DNA of 64,000 nucleotides from positions 124,001-188,000 of the forward strand of contig NZ_FONY01000005.1 in the NCBI RefSeq assembly GCF_900113045.1, in the 5' to 3' direction. Of the stretch, positions 1-9,233 are shown in pieces. Origin of the DNA: Thermoflexibacter ruber. Lineage in GTDB: Bacteria > Bacteroidota > Bacteroidia > Cytophagales > Thermoflexibacteraceae. The notes below the pieces were generated by a model, which saw nothing but the letters and a program-made list of their open reading frames with translations, was not told where the DNA came from and did no database searches. A program made the translations under genes and the position numbers. Numbering within the stretch: the first letter of the stretch is position 1; every line of letters begins with the position of its first letter.

Positions 1-2
1 CC

Positions 3-647
3 AAGGAAGACAAAATCATTGCCAACCCTAACTGCTCAACTATACAAATGGTAGTGGTTTTGAACCCTTTACATAAAAAATACAAAATAAAACGCGTGGT
101 AGTTTCTACTTACCAATCCGTAACAGGTACAGGAAAAAAAGCCGTCGACCAACTCATGGACGAGAGAGCAGGCATAGAAGGAGCGAAAGCCTATCCTCAC
201 AAAATAGACCTTAACGTACTTCCCCACATAGACGTTTTTTTAGAAAATGGCTATACCAAAGAAGAAATGAAAATGGTTAATGAAACCAAAAAAATCATGG
301 GTGATGACAGCATCAAAGTTACCTCAACCACGGTAAGAATCCCTGTCATGGGTGGACACTCCGAGTCTGTAAACATAGAGTTTGAGCAAGATTTTGACTT
401 AGCTGAAGTAAGAAATATTGTAGCTCATACAGAAGGCGTAATTCTCCAAGATGACCCACAAAACAACATTTATCCTATGCCCATGAATGCTCACGGCAGA
501 GATGAGGTTTTTGTAGGGCGTATTCGCAGAGATGAATCCCAAGCTAACTCCCTCAATTTGTGGATAGTAGCAGATAACCTTCGCAAAGGAGCAGCGACCA
601 ATGCGGTGCAGATAGCAGAGTATTTGGTAAAAAACAAATTGGTTTAA
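3..647 (+). CDS. asd: aspartate-semialdehyde dehydrogenase, C-terminal two thirds (5' end outside window)
   Basis: The enzyme reduces aspartyl phosphate to aspartate semialdehyde with NADPH in the lysine, threonine and methionine pathway of the cytoplasm. The reading frame is open to the left edge, so the first ATG inside the window (48) is internal. The catalytic cysteine lies just upstream of it in the family motif NPNCSTIQ, followed by VSTYQSVTGTGKKAV and, near the end, HGRDEVFVGRIRRD, which is typical of the dimerisation/substrate-binding region. About 215 residues are visible of a usual 330 to 340. The gene is followed by a hairpin at 678-709. Identity is clear from the motifs; the N-terminal NADP-binding part cannot be judged here. 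Confidence 0.95.
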   Translation, partial: KEDKIIANPNCSTIQMVVVLNPLHKKYKIKRVVVSTYQSVTGTGKKAVDQLMDERAGIEGAKAYPHKIDLNVLPHIDVFLENGYTKEEMKMVNETKKIMGDDSIKVTSTTVRIPVMGGHSESVNIEFEQDFDLAEVRNIVAHTEGVILQDDPQNNIYPMPMNAHGRDEVFVGRIRRDESQANSLNLWIVADNLRKGAATNAVQIAEYLVKNKLV

Positions 648-677
648 GTTTATCATTGATGCTCTCTAAACAAACAA

Positions 678-709
678 AAGCAGAGCTGGCTTTAAATACA
701 GCTCTGCTT
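678..709 (+). terminator. hairpin downstream of asd
   Basis: Perfect 11-bp inverted repeat (AAGCAGAGCTG / CAGCTCTGCTT) with a 10-nt loop, 30 bp after the asd stop codon. It has no clear T-run, so it is a likely but not textbook terminator. Confidence 0.55.
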
Positions 710-1087
710 AAAGTATCAAGTAGAAAATATAAAAAAATGCAGATTTTTGGGCATTTATTCCCTGCATTCTGACGTAATATTTCAACGATATTTTAACTTA
801 ACCATGCGTTTATTTTCTTTCATTTGGCTAAATTACTGTATCTAATTATTTTATCTCTGCAAGAGAGAACTTTTGCATACACTTCTCCGTTACAAATTCA
901 TGTATTGCATCTTAGCCTTTCTATCTTGAAAATCTATTTTCCTACAAAATCTTAATTAATCTATTGAGATTAAACATTACTTGAAACACCTATCTACTGA
1001 AGCGAATTACCATCTACATCCAGAAACTTGTTTTACTAAACTTACGAAATTTCAACTATTTTTTTATCTTATCAATCGGTAACTTTT
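710..1087. other. intergenic region without recognised gene
   Basis: AT-rich stretch between the asd hairpin and the PAS protein gene. No convincing ORF, RNA gene or repeat was found. It presumably contains the promoter of the gene starting at 1088, but no clear TAnnTTTG box could be placed. Confidence 0.5.
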
Positions 1088-2479
1088 ATGGATGTAAACC
1101 TGTTGGATTGTGATACTGTGGCTGGCATCGAGCATCACCTCTACCAGCATTTTGCTAATTCCTCTCACTATTTCTTGGTAAAAAGAGATTTAGTAGGTTG
1201 CTATACTTACATAAACCCCTCTTACAAGAAAAAGTTTGATTTCTTGGGCATAGACCTTTTAGGGCAAACGCCTCATTTGACGATGTACAGCAGGATTGAC
1301 CTTGAAAAACTCAACCATGCCTTGAGTAAAGTGATTACGCATCACGAGGAAACCAGCACAGTACAATTACGAGAAAAAGCACCTAATGGAGAGTTTTGGT
1401 GGGCAAAATGGGACTTTTCTGCTATCAAAGATGAGTTTGGGAATGTAGTCGAAATCTTGTGTGTTGGTTATGATAACACGGCAAATTATGTTCACGAACT
1501 CAAATATTTTGAATATGCTCAAAAGATCAATTCTATTTTGAATAGTATCACTGATGGTTTCTGCGTAGTTAATCATGCTTGGACTATTACCAGAGTCAAT
1601 AAAGTATTTGAGCAAACCGTAGGTTTAACATCTCCAGAATTGATAGGGAAAAACCTATGGGCTTTATTCCCTGATACAGAAGGTTATCACTTCCCCAAGG
1701 CATACAAAAAAGCCATGTATGAAAAAGAAACGGTCAGATTTGAGGAGTTTTTTGCTGGGAAATGTTTTTTTACTACTGTTTATCCTTCTCCTGAAGGCAT
1801 CACTGTTTTTTTCCAAGACATTACAGAAGAAAAAGAACAAGAAAAAATACTTAAACAGCAAGCAATCAAGTTGAAGGCTATTTCAAACGGTACGGCAGAT
1901 GTATATATGCTTTTGGACAGGAATTGCCGCTTAGTAGGATTTAACCAAGTAGCTCAAAAAGAGTTTTTTGATTTTTATAATGTAGAAATAAAAGAGGGAA
2001 TGGATTTTACTCAATATTTGATAAAAGGCACCGAGGAGGGTTTCCAGAAAAACTTTACCAAAGCACTCTCAGGAGAAAAAATAAATAAAGAGTTGCTTAT
2101 TCCTTACCCTGATGGTACCAAAAAATGGAAACAGTTTAGGTATTTTCCTGTATATGATGAAAGAGGCGAAATTACAGGCGTAAGTTTTAATGTTATCGAT
2201 ATTGATACCATCAAAAAACAGCAAGAACTTCTAAAAAAGAGAAATTATATTTTAGAAGAAATTGCTTATATCCAATCTCATGAGCTGCGCCGTCCTGTGG
2301 CTAATATTCTTGGAATTATCAACATTGTCAATAATTCCCAAGACCCGTGTACCGAAGACATGAAACTATACCTAAGCCATTTACAAAAAGCGGCAGAGGA
2401 CTTAGACCAAATCATTCATCACATCGTCAATATGACTTACTACGACTTTGTGAGCGATAAAGAAGTAGAAAGCCATTAA
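1088..2479 (+). CDS. multi-PAS protein ending in a histidine-kinase DHp segment, no ATPase domain
   Basis: This 463-residue soluble protein carries about three PAS-like sensor domains (roughly residues 15-130, 145-250 and 265-380). A short alpha-helical segment resembling the HisKA/DHp phospho-acceptor domain follows (385-450). The H-box reads QSHELRRPVANILG with the candidate phospho-histidine at about residue 398. A normal hybrid or sensor kinase would continue with a HATPase_c domain of about 110 residues. Here translation stops about 65 residues after the histidine, and a terminator-like hairpin follows at once. It may be phosphorylated in trans by another kinase or act as a dimerising sensor. 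No transmembrane segment is seen. The gene appears to be monocistronic. Confidence 0.85.
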   Translation: MDVNLLDCDTVAGIEHHLYQHFANSSHYFLVKRDLVGCYTYINPSYKKKFDFLGIDLLGQTPHLTMYSRIDLEKLNHALSKVITHHEETSTVQLREKAPNGEFWWAKWDFSAIKDEFGNVVEILCVGYDNTANYVHELKYFEYAQKINSILNSITDGFCVVNHAWTITRVNKVFEQTVGLTSPELIGKNLWALFPDTEGYHFPKAYKKAMYEKETVRFEEFFAGKCFFTTVYPSPEGITVFFQDITEEKEQEKILKQQAIKLKAISNGTADVYMLLDRNCRLVGFNQVAQKEFFDFYNVEIKEGMDFTQYLIKGTEEGFQKNFTKALSGEKINKELLIPYPDGTKKWKQFRYFPVYDERGEITGVSFNVIDIDTIKKQQELLKKRNYILEEIAYIQSHELRRPVANILGIINIVNNSQDPCTEDMKLYLSHLQKAAEDLDQIIHHIVNMTYYDFVSDKEVESH

Positions 2480-2505
2480 TGTATTTTTTAATGTATTGAT
2501 TCACA

Positions 2506-2560
2506 AATAGTAAGGAGAATTTTTTACAAAATAAATTTTTCTCCTTACTATTATTTTTAC
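2506..2560 (+). terminator. bidirectional terminator hairpin after the PAS/DHp gene
   Basis: Perfect 14-bp inverted repeat (AATAGTAAGGAGAA at 2506-2519, complement at 2539-2552) with a 19-nt loop, followed by a T-rich tract. It closes the PAS/DHp gene before dnaB. Confidence 0.8.
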
Positions 2561-2670
2561 TATGGTGTAAATTTTGCATAACTTTACCACCCACTATTTT
2601 GATTCTTGGGGCGGCAGTAGCTAAAATTACTTCATATTTTTAAATCTAAAGACTTCGTTATAAAGTAGTT

Positions 2671-4227
2671 ATGGATAATCAGAATACTACAAGAAAAACC
2701 AAACGCAAGGCAAATACTGAAAACTTGGAAAGTTTGGGAGGGAAGCTACCTCCTCAAGCCATAGAACTTGAGGAGGCTGTGTTAGGTGCATTGATGTTAG
2801 AAAAAAATGCTTTGAACGAAGTCATTGACTTGCTCGCTCCTGAGATTTTTTACAAAGAAGCCCATAAAAGTATTTATGAGGCTATCCGTCAATTGTTTGA
2901 GAAATCTGAACCTATAGACATTAGGACAGTGGTGCATCAATTGCGTAAAATTGGCGAATTAGAGTTAGCAGGGGGGGCGGGCTATGTGGCGAGCCTTACG
3001 CGCAATGTGGCTTCTGCGGCTAATATTGTCTATCATACGCGTATCCTCATAGAGCAAGCCATCAAGCGAGAACTCATTAGGCTCTCTGGCGAAATACTCA
3101 GAGATGCCTACGAAAGTGCTACTGATGCTTTTAACCTCTTAGACCAAATGGAGCAGGCTCTTTTTAAAATTTCTGAATCGACTACTCGCAAGAATTATAC
3201 AGATATTCGCTCTGCTATGCAAATGGCTATCAGGGAGTTGGAAGCTAAAAAAGAACACAAAGACGGATTGACAGGCGTACCTACAGGATTCTCTGCTCTG
3301 GACAGAATTACATCTGGCTGGCAAAAGTCTGATTTGATAATTGTAGCTGCAAGACCCTCTATGGGAAAAACAGCGTTTAGCTTGAGCCTTTTGCGAAATG
3401 CGGCGGTGGATTTTGGCAGACCTGTGGCAATTTTTTCTTTAGAAATGTCGACTTTGCAGTTGGTAGATAGATTGATTTCGGCAGAGGCAGAAATAGAAAG
3501 TAGTAAACTTAAAACAGGTCGCTTGCAAGACTGGGAAATGGAGCAGTTGAACATGAAGCTAACAAAAATCCGAGATGCTAAAATTTTTATAGATGATACC
3601 CCAGCACTCTCAATTTTAGAGCTAAGAGCAAAAGCACGCCGCCTGAAAGCACAAAACCATATAGAACTTATCGTAATAGACTACTTGCAACTGATGACAG
3701 GAGATACTTCTAAGAACTCTGGGGGAAACAGAGAACAAGAAATTGCCTCTATTTCAAGGTCTTTGAAACAGTTGGCGAAAGAATTGGACGTGCCTATCAT
3801 CGCTCTTTCTCAGCTAAGCCGCGCCGTAGAAACAAGAGGAGGCGATAAAAAGCCACAACTCTCGGATTTGAGAGAATCAGGAGCGATAGAGCAAGATGCA
3901 GACATGGTAATTTTCTTGTATCGACCTGAGTATTATGGTATTACCGAAGATGCAGAGGGCAGACCTACGCAAGGTATGGGGGAAATCATTATTTCTAAGC
4001 ATCGTAACGGTTCACTTGGTAGCGTAAACCTTCGTTTTATTGGCAAATATACCAAATTCTTAGATGCGGAAATAGACATTTCAGGCAATGCAAACTATGA
4101 GTATGGGAACTTCTCGAATATAAGCGGAATCCCAAGTGAGTTTGATACGGGGAGCATGGTAACTTTCAGCAGTAAGATGAATACGGATAATGGCAAAAAT
4201 TTCCCACCAGATGAAGTACCATTTTAA
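2671..4227 (+). CDS. dnaB: replicative DNA helicase DnaB
   Basis: Hexameric 5'-3' helicase that unwinds DNA at the replication fork in the cytoplasm. The 518-residue protein has the DnaB N-terminal domain (about 25-130), a linker, and the RecA-like C-terminal ATPase. Walker A is ARPSMGKT at about 227-234 and Walker B is LIVIDYLQL at about 333-341. The conserved ALSQLSRAVE and SDLRESGAIEQDAD segments are present. The C-terminal tail of about 50 residues is poorly conserved and is usual for the phylum. No intein is present. A G7 run lies inside the gene (around 2970) but the frame is intact. The gene stands alone. Confidence 0.97.
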   Translation: MDNQNTTRKTKRKANTENLESLGGKLPPQAIELEEAVLGALMLEKNALNEVIDLLAPEIFYKEAHKSIYEAIRQLFEKSEPIDIRTVVHQLRKIGELELAGGAGYVASLTRNVASAANIVYHTRILIEQAIKRELIRLSGEILRDAYESATDAFNLLDQMEQALFKISESTTRKNYTDIRSAMQMAIRELEAKKEHKDGLTGVPTGFSALDRITSGWQKSDLIIVAARPSMGKTAFSLSLLRNAAVDFGRPVAIFSLEMSTLQLVDRLISAEAEIESSKLKTGRLQDWEMEQLNMKLTKIRDAKIFIDDTPALSILELRAKARRLKAQNHIELIVIDYLQLMTGDTSKNSGGNREQEIASISRSLKQLAKELDVPIIALSQLSRAVETRGGDKKPQLSDLRESGAIEQDADMVIFLYRPEYYGITEDAEGRPTQGMGEIIISKHRNGSLGSVNLRFIGKYTKFLDAEIDISGNANYEYGNFSNISGIPSEFDTGSMVTFSSKMNTDNGKNFPPDEVPF

Positions 4228-4287
4228 AATTTAGTATTGAACTTTGCGATAGAATCCTTAGTTCTTGCATAAAGCACTGTTTTTACT

Positions 4288-4665
4288 TTGAAAATGAATA
4301 CTCTATCAAAAAAAACCCTTATCATAGGAGCATCGGAAAATCCTGAACGATATGCTAATATGGCGGCGCATCGTCTAATCGCCAAAGGACACCCAATTAT
4401 AAACATAGGAAAAAAAACAGGTACAATAGCTGGTTTGCCTATTTATACAGAAAAAAAATATTTTTCGGATATTCATACAGTTACTTTATACATCAATCCT
4501 GCACATCAGCAGGAATGGTATGATTACATTCTCCAACTCAAGCCTAAACGCCTCATTTTCAATCCAGGTACAGAAAATCCAGAACTTGCCCAACTTGCTT
4601 CCCAGCAAGGCATAGAAGTAATGGAAGCTTGCACTTTGGTTTTGCTTTCTATAGATAGCTACTAA
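4288..4665 (+). CDS. CoA-binding domain protein (YccU-like)
   Basis: Small cytoplasmic protein of 125 residues with a Rossmann-type CoA-binding fold: an N-terminal strand and glycine-rich turn (TLIIGASENPERYAN), then HPIINIGKKTG and the C-terminal NPGTENPELAQLA segment. All three are characteristic of the stand-alone CoA-binding family related to succinyl-CoA synthetase. Function in the cell is not established for this family. ATG codons at 4288 and 4294 are both possible. It lies 60 bp after dnaB on the same strand, but there is no sign of a functional link. Confidence 0.85.
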   Translation: MKMNTLSKKTLIIGASENPERYANMAAHRLIAKGHPIINIGKKTGTIAGLPIYTEKKYFSDIHTVTLYINPAHQQEWYDYILQLKPKRLIFNPGTENPELAQLASQQGIEVMEACTLVLLSIDSY

Positions 4666-4809
4666 TTTCCAACTGCAATTCAGTCCTACAAAGTTTGCAC
4701 TTCACCCTCCAAGAGGTGCAGTTCGCCTTTTACACCCTCTTTTTTTGTATCTAACAGGGTTTTTCAAGCGTTTTTTGCTCTGTAATCAAATTAATTATAC
4801 TCGAAACGT

Positions 4810-5391
4810 ATGAAACATTTTTCTATTTTTTTGCTGATGCTTTTCTTTTTATTTGTAGGGAAAGCCCAGAGCCAAAGTCGATGGAGTGCCGATTTTGCGG
4901 TAGGTACTCATGGTGTAGGTACACCTTTTCATAATGCACCTTTGTCAAAGGGTGGAATGATGCTAACAGGTGAGTTACAAAGGAATATTGGCGGCTTAAA
5001 GAACAAAAGCTATTTTAAAGTTGGACTCAACCTCAGCTTTTATTCGCATAGGAAGCTGAAAAATACTGTGCTAATTATGCCCATGATTTCTTGTAGAATA
5101 GGCATAGGGAGCGTGTTTGTAGAACCAAGTTTAGCATTGGGCTATGCAGGCTCTATTTTACAAAAAGAAACCTTCGTTTCTGACGGCAGTGGTAACTATA
5201 CCTCCTATAAAAACAAATGGTTATCAGGCTTCTCAGCCCAGCCTCGTTTGCGATTAGGCGCGCGCATCAATAGCACTTTTGATATTTATACCCAATACTC
5301 TTTACAAGTAGAGGGCTTGTATCACGCTATGCCTGTTATGCCTTGGCAAAGTTTGCAGATAGGCACTACTTACCGATTTCATTCATTTTAA
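4810..5391 (+). CDS. outer-membrane beta-barrel-like hypothetical protein
   Basis: Not assigned to a named family. The 193-residue product starts with a typical signal peptide (hydrophobic core to about residue 18, then KAQSQS). Alternating hydrophobic/aromatic strands follow (for example YFKVGLNLSFYS, FVEPSLALGYAGS, RLRLGARINSTFDIYTQYSLQVEG). It ends in a phenylalanine (YRFHSF), which resembles a barrel-assembly signal. It is probably a small outer-membrane barrel. It sits 19 bp upstream of the beta-lactamase-fold lipoprotein gene and is likely co-transcribed with it. Confidence 0.7.
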   Translation: MKHFSIFLLMLFFLFVGKAQSQSRWSADFAVGTHGVGTPFHNAPLSKGGMMLTGELQRNIGGLKNKSYFKVGLNLSFYSHRKLKNTVLIMPMISCRIGIGSVFVEPSLALGYAGSILQKETFVSDGSGNYTSYKNKWLSGFSAQPRLRLGARINSTFDIYTQYSLQVEGLYHAMPVMPWQSLQIGTTYRFHSF

Positions 5392-5410
5392 TTTTAAAAC
5401 TTAAACCGAC

Positions 5411-6574
5411 ATGAAACTTATTAATTTAAAATTCAAAACTAATCTAATACTATTTTTAACTTTTATTTTTTCTGCATGTACTAAATTAGAACCTCCCTTT
5501 TCTCAGCAAGAAATACAGTGCAATGGATTAGATTTTTCTAATCACCCTAAAAATCAGATTTATTCACAACTGATTAAAGATGTGGCTATCAAGCAGAATA
5601 TTCCGGGTATCAGTATGTTAGTAGAAAAAAATGGCTTGCTTTGGCAAGGAGCGTATGGCTATGCCCATTTGGAAAACAAAATAGCTATGACATCTTGTCA
5701 TCAATTTAGAATAGCCAGTATTACGAAGACCTTTACAGCGGCAATGATTATGAAATATATAGAGCAGGGAAAGTTGCGACTGAATCAGACTATCAGAGAA
5801 TTATTGCCTGAGTTAGCCAATAAAATCCAATATGCAGACCAAATGACTTTAACTAATTTGCTTAATCATACAAGCGGAATGTACAGTCTTGGGCTTGGTA
5901 ATGCTAAACTAAGCCTTTGGATAGCCAATACTCCTGAAAAATTTGAAAAGTACAATCCATATTGGCAACTTGAAGAGTTCGTGTTCAGTTTTAAACCGTA
6001 TTCTGAACCAAATAAAACTTGGATTTATAACAATGCTAACTACTTGTTATTGGGCTTGATTTTGGAAAAAACAGGAGGTAAAAGCTATGCCAGCCTACTT
6101 GACGAAATGATTTTGCGGCCTGCCCAAATGAATAATACGAGTGTTTTAGAGGCTTCCCCTAAACAAAAATTGGCGAGTGGATATTCTGATTATCTGAAAA
6201 ATGGGCTACTTTTTAACTCTTTTCGCTATGACCAATACGCTTATGAAACGCCTTATGGAGGTATTATTTCCAATGCTGAAGACTTGCTAAGGTTTGGTAA
6301 ATTCTTGTTTAAAAGCAATTTTTTAAGTGAGCAGACCCAAAGACAGATGTTAGAATGGGTAAAATTACCCTCATGTGATAATGGGAACTGTGAGTATGGC
6401 TTAGGCATAGAACTTTGGAAACTCTCCTCTGGCGAGGGTTACGGTCATGCAGGCGGTTTAGAAGGCTATAACTCCACTCTTTTATACATTCCGAGCCAAA
6501 ATGCTTTCTTAGTTTTTCTGGCAAATAAGAGTGGAATTGCCAAAAACTTTTTTGACGAGTTCCTCAAAGATTAA
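5411..6574 (+). CDS. serine hydrolase of the beta-lactamase/transpeptidase-like family, lipoprotein
   Basis: Class C beta-lactamase-fold serine hydrolase of 387 residues, probably periplasmic and lipid-anchored. The signal sequence ends in a lipobox, FSAC, with Cys at residue 23. Catalytic motifs are SITK (Ser103, Lys106), the tyrosine motif YNN (206-208) and HAG (346-348), all in the expected order. Members of this family include D-aminopeptidases, esterases and penicillin-binding-protein-like enzymes, so a resistance role should not be assumed. Its 3' end overlaps the convergent LytTR gene by 11 bp. Confidence 0.88.
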   Translation: MKLINLKFKTNLILFLTFIFSACTKLEPPFSQQEIQCNGLDFSNHPKNQIYSQLIKDVAIKQNIPGISMLVEKNGLLWQGAYGYAHLENKIAMTSCHQFRIASITKTFTAAMIMKYIEQGKLRLNQTIRELLPELANKIQYADQMTLTNLLNHTSGMYSLGLGNAKLSLWIANTPEKFEKYNPYWQLEEFVFSFKPYSEPNKTWIYNNANYLLLGLILEKTGGKSYASLLDEMILRPAQMNNTSVLEASPKQKLASGYSDYLKNGLLFNSFRYDQYAYETPYGGIISNAEDLLRFGKFLFKSNFLSEQTQRQMLEWVKLPSCDNGNCEYGLGIELWKLSSGEGYGHAGGLEGYNSTLLYIPSQNAFLVFLANKSGIAKNFFDEFLKD

Positions 6575-7556
6575 GCCCTAACCATTGTCTAAATTCTTGG
6601 GCTTTAGTACGACTTACACCTGCTTCCTCTTCATAAGTAGGTGTAAGTTCTACATTTAATTTACCATAGTTTTCTGGTTTTATTTGTTTTACACTTTTTT
6701 TGCTAATAATTATTTGACGATTTAGCCTAAAAAAATCGGATTTAGGAAGAATGTCCTCTAACTTCTCTAAGGTAGCATCTATACCAAAATCTTTTCTTTC
6801 AAAAGTACGAATAAGTGTGAAGTCATTGATTTTGAAAACATAAGCTATTTCTTTCAAAGCAAGAGGTACAAGTGCATTGCCTTGCTGTACCAATAAATGC
6901 TGTTCTTGGGCAGAGGAGGGCGTATAGATTTCTACTTTTTCTGTATCTCTATTTAAAGGAAAACTTGTTTGCAATACTGTTAACTGTGCCTTTAGTGCTT
7001 CGTGGGCTATGTACAACCTCTGATAGTCATTACTTAGCTGATTCCTCTCATTAGATTGCTTATTTTCAATAACTTGTATATAATTTTGAAAATACAGAAT
7101 AGCATAAATCAGTTGCATAACGCTAAAAAGTAACCAAACCAAAGGTACATCAGTATAAAAAACGGTTGTGAAATCAAAATTCTCAGGACGATATACAATA
7201 TAAAAATTATACACAAACATAATAGCGATTTGTAGAGGGGTAATAATCCCAAAACTCGTAAGCCATTGAAAAACAAGACGTTTTACTAAATCTCTTTCCC
7301 AAGGGTAATATTTGTCAGCATAACGGATTACTTGCTTAGCTATTTCCCAAAAGATAAGAGTACTAATTATGCAAGTAAGCATGTCTATATAGTATTGCAC
7401 CGTTTGAATTAAATACAGAAAAGTAGCTCTTTCTCCAATATGGCGATAAAAAAATGAAAAGACAAGCATGCCTATAATTTTGATTTTTGTATCCCTGTAA
7501 GCCATAGTGATTTTCTTAGATGAAGTTTTGTAGGTATTTTTTATCAAGGTAAACAT
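6564..7556 (-). CDS. membrane-anchored LytTR-family transcriptional regulator
   Basis: The C-terminal ~100 residues form a LytTR DNA-binding domain (from VPLALKEIAYVFKINDFTLI through SDFFRLNRQIIISKKSVKQI). They are preceded by four predicted transmembrane helices and a coiled-coil-like linker. This is the Bacteroidota layout in which a membrane sensor and a LytTR domain are joined. An ORF extending to a TTG at 7640 would overlap the upstream gene by 14 bp. The ATG at 7556 (330 residues) was chosen because a good TAnnTTTG promoter lies just upstream at 7587-7594. Target genes are unknown. Confidence 0.85.
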   Translation of the reverse strand: MFTLIKNTYKTSSKKITMAYRDTKIKIIGMLVFSFFYRHIGERATFLYLIQTVQYYIDMLTCIISTLIFWEIAKQVIRYADKYYPWERDLVKRLVFQWLTSFGIITPLQIAIMFVYNFYIVYRPENFDFTTVFYTDVPLVWLLFSVMQLIYAILYFQNYIQVIENKQSNERNQLSNDYQRLYIAHEALKAQLTVLQTSFPLNRDTEKVEIYTPSSAQEQHLLVQQGNALVPLALKEIAYVFKINDFTLIRTFERKDFGIDATLEKLEDILPKSDFFRLNRQIIISKKSVKQIKPENYGKLNVELTPTYEEEAGVSRTKAQEFRQWLGLNL

Positions 7557-7586
7557 GATTATTTTACCTTTATTCAGAAATTTAGA

Positions 7587-7615
7587 CAAAGCTAAAAAAT
7601 TAATTTGACAACAAA
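7587..7615 (-). promoter_or_regulatory. Bacteroidota-type promoter for the LytTR gene
   Basis: On the minus strand TAGCTTTG (7587-7594) matches the TAnnTTTG -7 box exactly. A TTTG (7612-7615) lies 17 bp upstream as -33 element. The box ends about 30 nt before the ATG at 7556 and lies inside the longer TTG-started reading frame, which favours the shorter start. Confidence 0.6.
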
Positions 7616-7626
7616 TATCTTTTGAC

Positions 7627-9201
7627 TTACTTCTTTGCATACTGTTTCACCAGCATTTCTGCACACCTTTCTCCGTCCATAGCAGCAGAAGCAATACCCC
7701 CTGCAAAGCCTGCTCCCTCACCACAGGGAAAAAAACGCTTGATTTGCAAGTGTTCATAAGTAATTTTATCTCTCGGGATACGCACAGGGGAGGAGGTACG
7801 GCTTTCTACTCCTACGACGACTGCCTCATTGGTGAGGTAGCCTTTCATTTTTTTGCCAAAATCTTGGAAGCCTTTGCGAAGCCTTTGAGCAATTTGGGGA
7901 GGTAGCACCTCGTCTATCAGGACAGAAGTAAGTCCTGGCTGATAAGAGGTTTCTGGCAAGGAAAGAGAAACTTTTCGGTTTACAAAATCTACCATGCGTT
8001 GGGCAGGGGCTTTTTGAGTATTCCCTGCGATGATACAGGCTTTTTGCTCTATACTTTTTTGAAATTCCATGCCCGCTAATACCCCAAATTTTGTATAATC
8101 CTTCCAATCGCTCTCGTCCACAGCCACCACAATACCTGAATTAGCAAACTTAGAGTTACGGCGCGAAGGGGACATACCATTCACTACTACTTCTCCCTGA
8201 GCCGTTGCTGAGGGAACGATAAATCCACCAGGACACATACAAAAGGAAAAAACACCTTTTTCTATACCTTTGTAGTCTATTTGGCTCACCAAACTGTACG
8301 AAGAGGCAGGCAAGTAGTCCCCACGATTATCGCAATGGTATTGTATTCTGTCTATGATTTGTTGAGGGTGTTCTATGCGTACTCCAATAGCAAAAGGCTT
8401 TGCTTCTGTGTAAATTTCTTTTTGTTGGAGGAGTTCAAAAATATCTCGTGCGGAGTGTCCTGTGGCTAAAATTACCCCAATACCTTCCAAATTTACCCCA
8501 TTTTGCAATCTTACTCCCTGCATTTCTCCATTTTTTACGATGAAATCCACCACCTTAGAGTTAAAATGGATTTCGCCTCCTGCTTCTATGATACTTTGGC
8601 GAATTGCAGTAACAATGTTAGGAAGTTTATTTGTCCCGATGTGTGGGTGAGCATCTACTAAAATTTCTTCTGAAGCCCCGTGTACCACAAAAATTTCTAA
8701 AATTCGTTGAAAATCCCCGCGTTTGGTGGAGCGAGTATAAAGTTTGCCGTCGGAATAAGTACCAGCTCCCCCCTCGCCAAAGCAATAATTAGACTCTGGA
8801 TTAACAATGTGTTCCTTATTGATGGCTGCTAAGTCCCTGCGTCTTGTTCTTACATCGCTCCCTCGTTCTACGACTATGGGTTTTATCCCCAATTCTACTA
8901 ATCGCAAAGCAGCAAACATTCCTGCGGGTCCCGCCCCTACGATGATGACCTGCTCCGCCTTGCTCACCTCAGGATAATTTTTCTGGTAAGAAATACGCTG
9001 GGAGGGAGGCTCATCTATGAAAATTTCAGCATTTACGTTCACCTTGACTTGCTTGGAGCGCGCATCTATAGACCTTCGCAGTTGGCGAATATACAGATTA
9101 TCAACCTCTTGTAACTGTTGACTCTGTTTGATGTATGCCTCAAACCTTTCTTTTTCAAAAGCTATTTCAGGGGGAAGTACCAAAGAAAGTTGTTTTCTCA
9201 T
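7627..9201 (-). CDS. FAD-dependent oxidoreductase of the COG2509 type
   Basis: Cytoplasmic flavoprotein of 524 residues. An N-terminal region of about 80 residues precedes the Rossmann FAD site VIIVGAGPAG (about 86-95). Next come the family signature around YCFGEGGAGTYSDGKLYTR, a second nucleotide-binding segment ending ATGHSARD, and the C-terminal GEGAGFAGGIASAAMDG that closes the FAD site. Members are widely annotated as uncharacterised FAD-dependent dehydrogenases; the substrate is not known. It has the usual length. It lies 32 bp downstream of the small gene at 9234-9572 and is probably transcribed with it. Confidence 0.9.
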   Translation of the reverse strand: MRKQLSLVLPPEIAFEKERFEAYIKQSQQLQEVDNLYIRQLRRSIDARSKQVKVNVNAEIFIDEPPSQRISYQKNYPEVSKAEQVIIVGAGPAGMFAALRLVELGIKPIVVERGSDVRTRRRDLAAINKEHIVNPESNYCFGEGGAGTYSDGKLYTRSTKRGDFQRILEIFVVHGASEEILVDAHPHIGTNKLPNIVTAIRQSIIEAGGEIHFNSKVVDFIVKNGEMQGVRLQNGVNLEGIGVILATGHSARDIFELLQQKEIYTEAKPFAIGVRIEHPQQIIDRIQYHCDNRGDYLPASSYSLVSQIDYKGIEKGVFSFCMCPGGFIVPSATAQGEVVVNGMSPSRRNSKFANSGIVVAVDESDWKDYTKFGVLAGMEFQKSIEQKACIIAGNTQKAPAQRMVDFVNRKVSLSLPETSYQPGLTSVLIDEVLPPQIAQRLRKGFQDFGKKMKGYLTNEAVVVGVESRTSSPVRIPRDKITYEHLQIKRFFPCGEGAGFAGGIASAAMDGERCAEMLVKQYAKK

Positions 9202-9233
9202 GAATGAACCTTAGATAAAAAAATATCAATGAT

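Noticed and set aside
2960-2980. G7 run inside dnaB as a possible phase-variable or frameshift site
   Set aside because: The reading frame is intact through the run and the helicase motifs downstream are all present.
4696-4745. Hairpin TGCACTTC / GAGGTGCA after the CoA-binding gene as terminator
   Set aside because: The stem has a mismatch and the T-run is 20 bp away, so the evidence is too weak to list as a feature.
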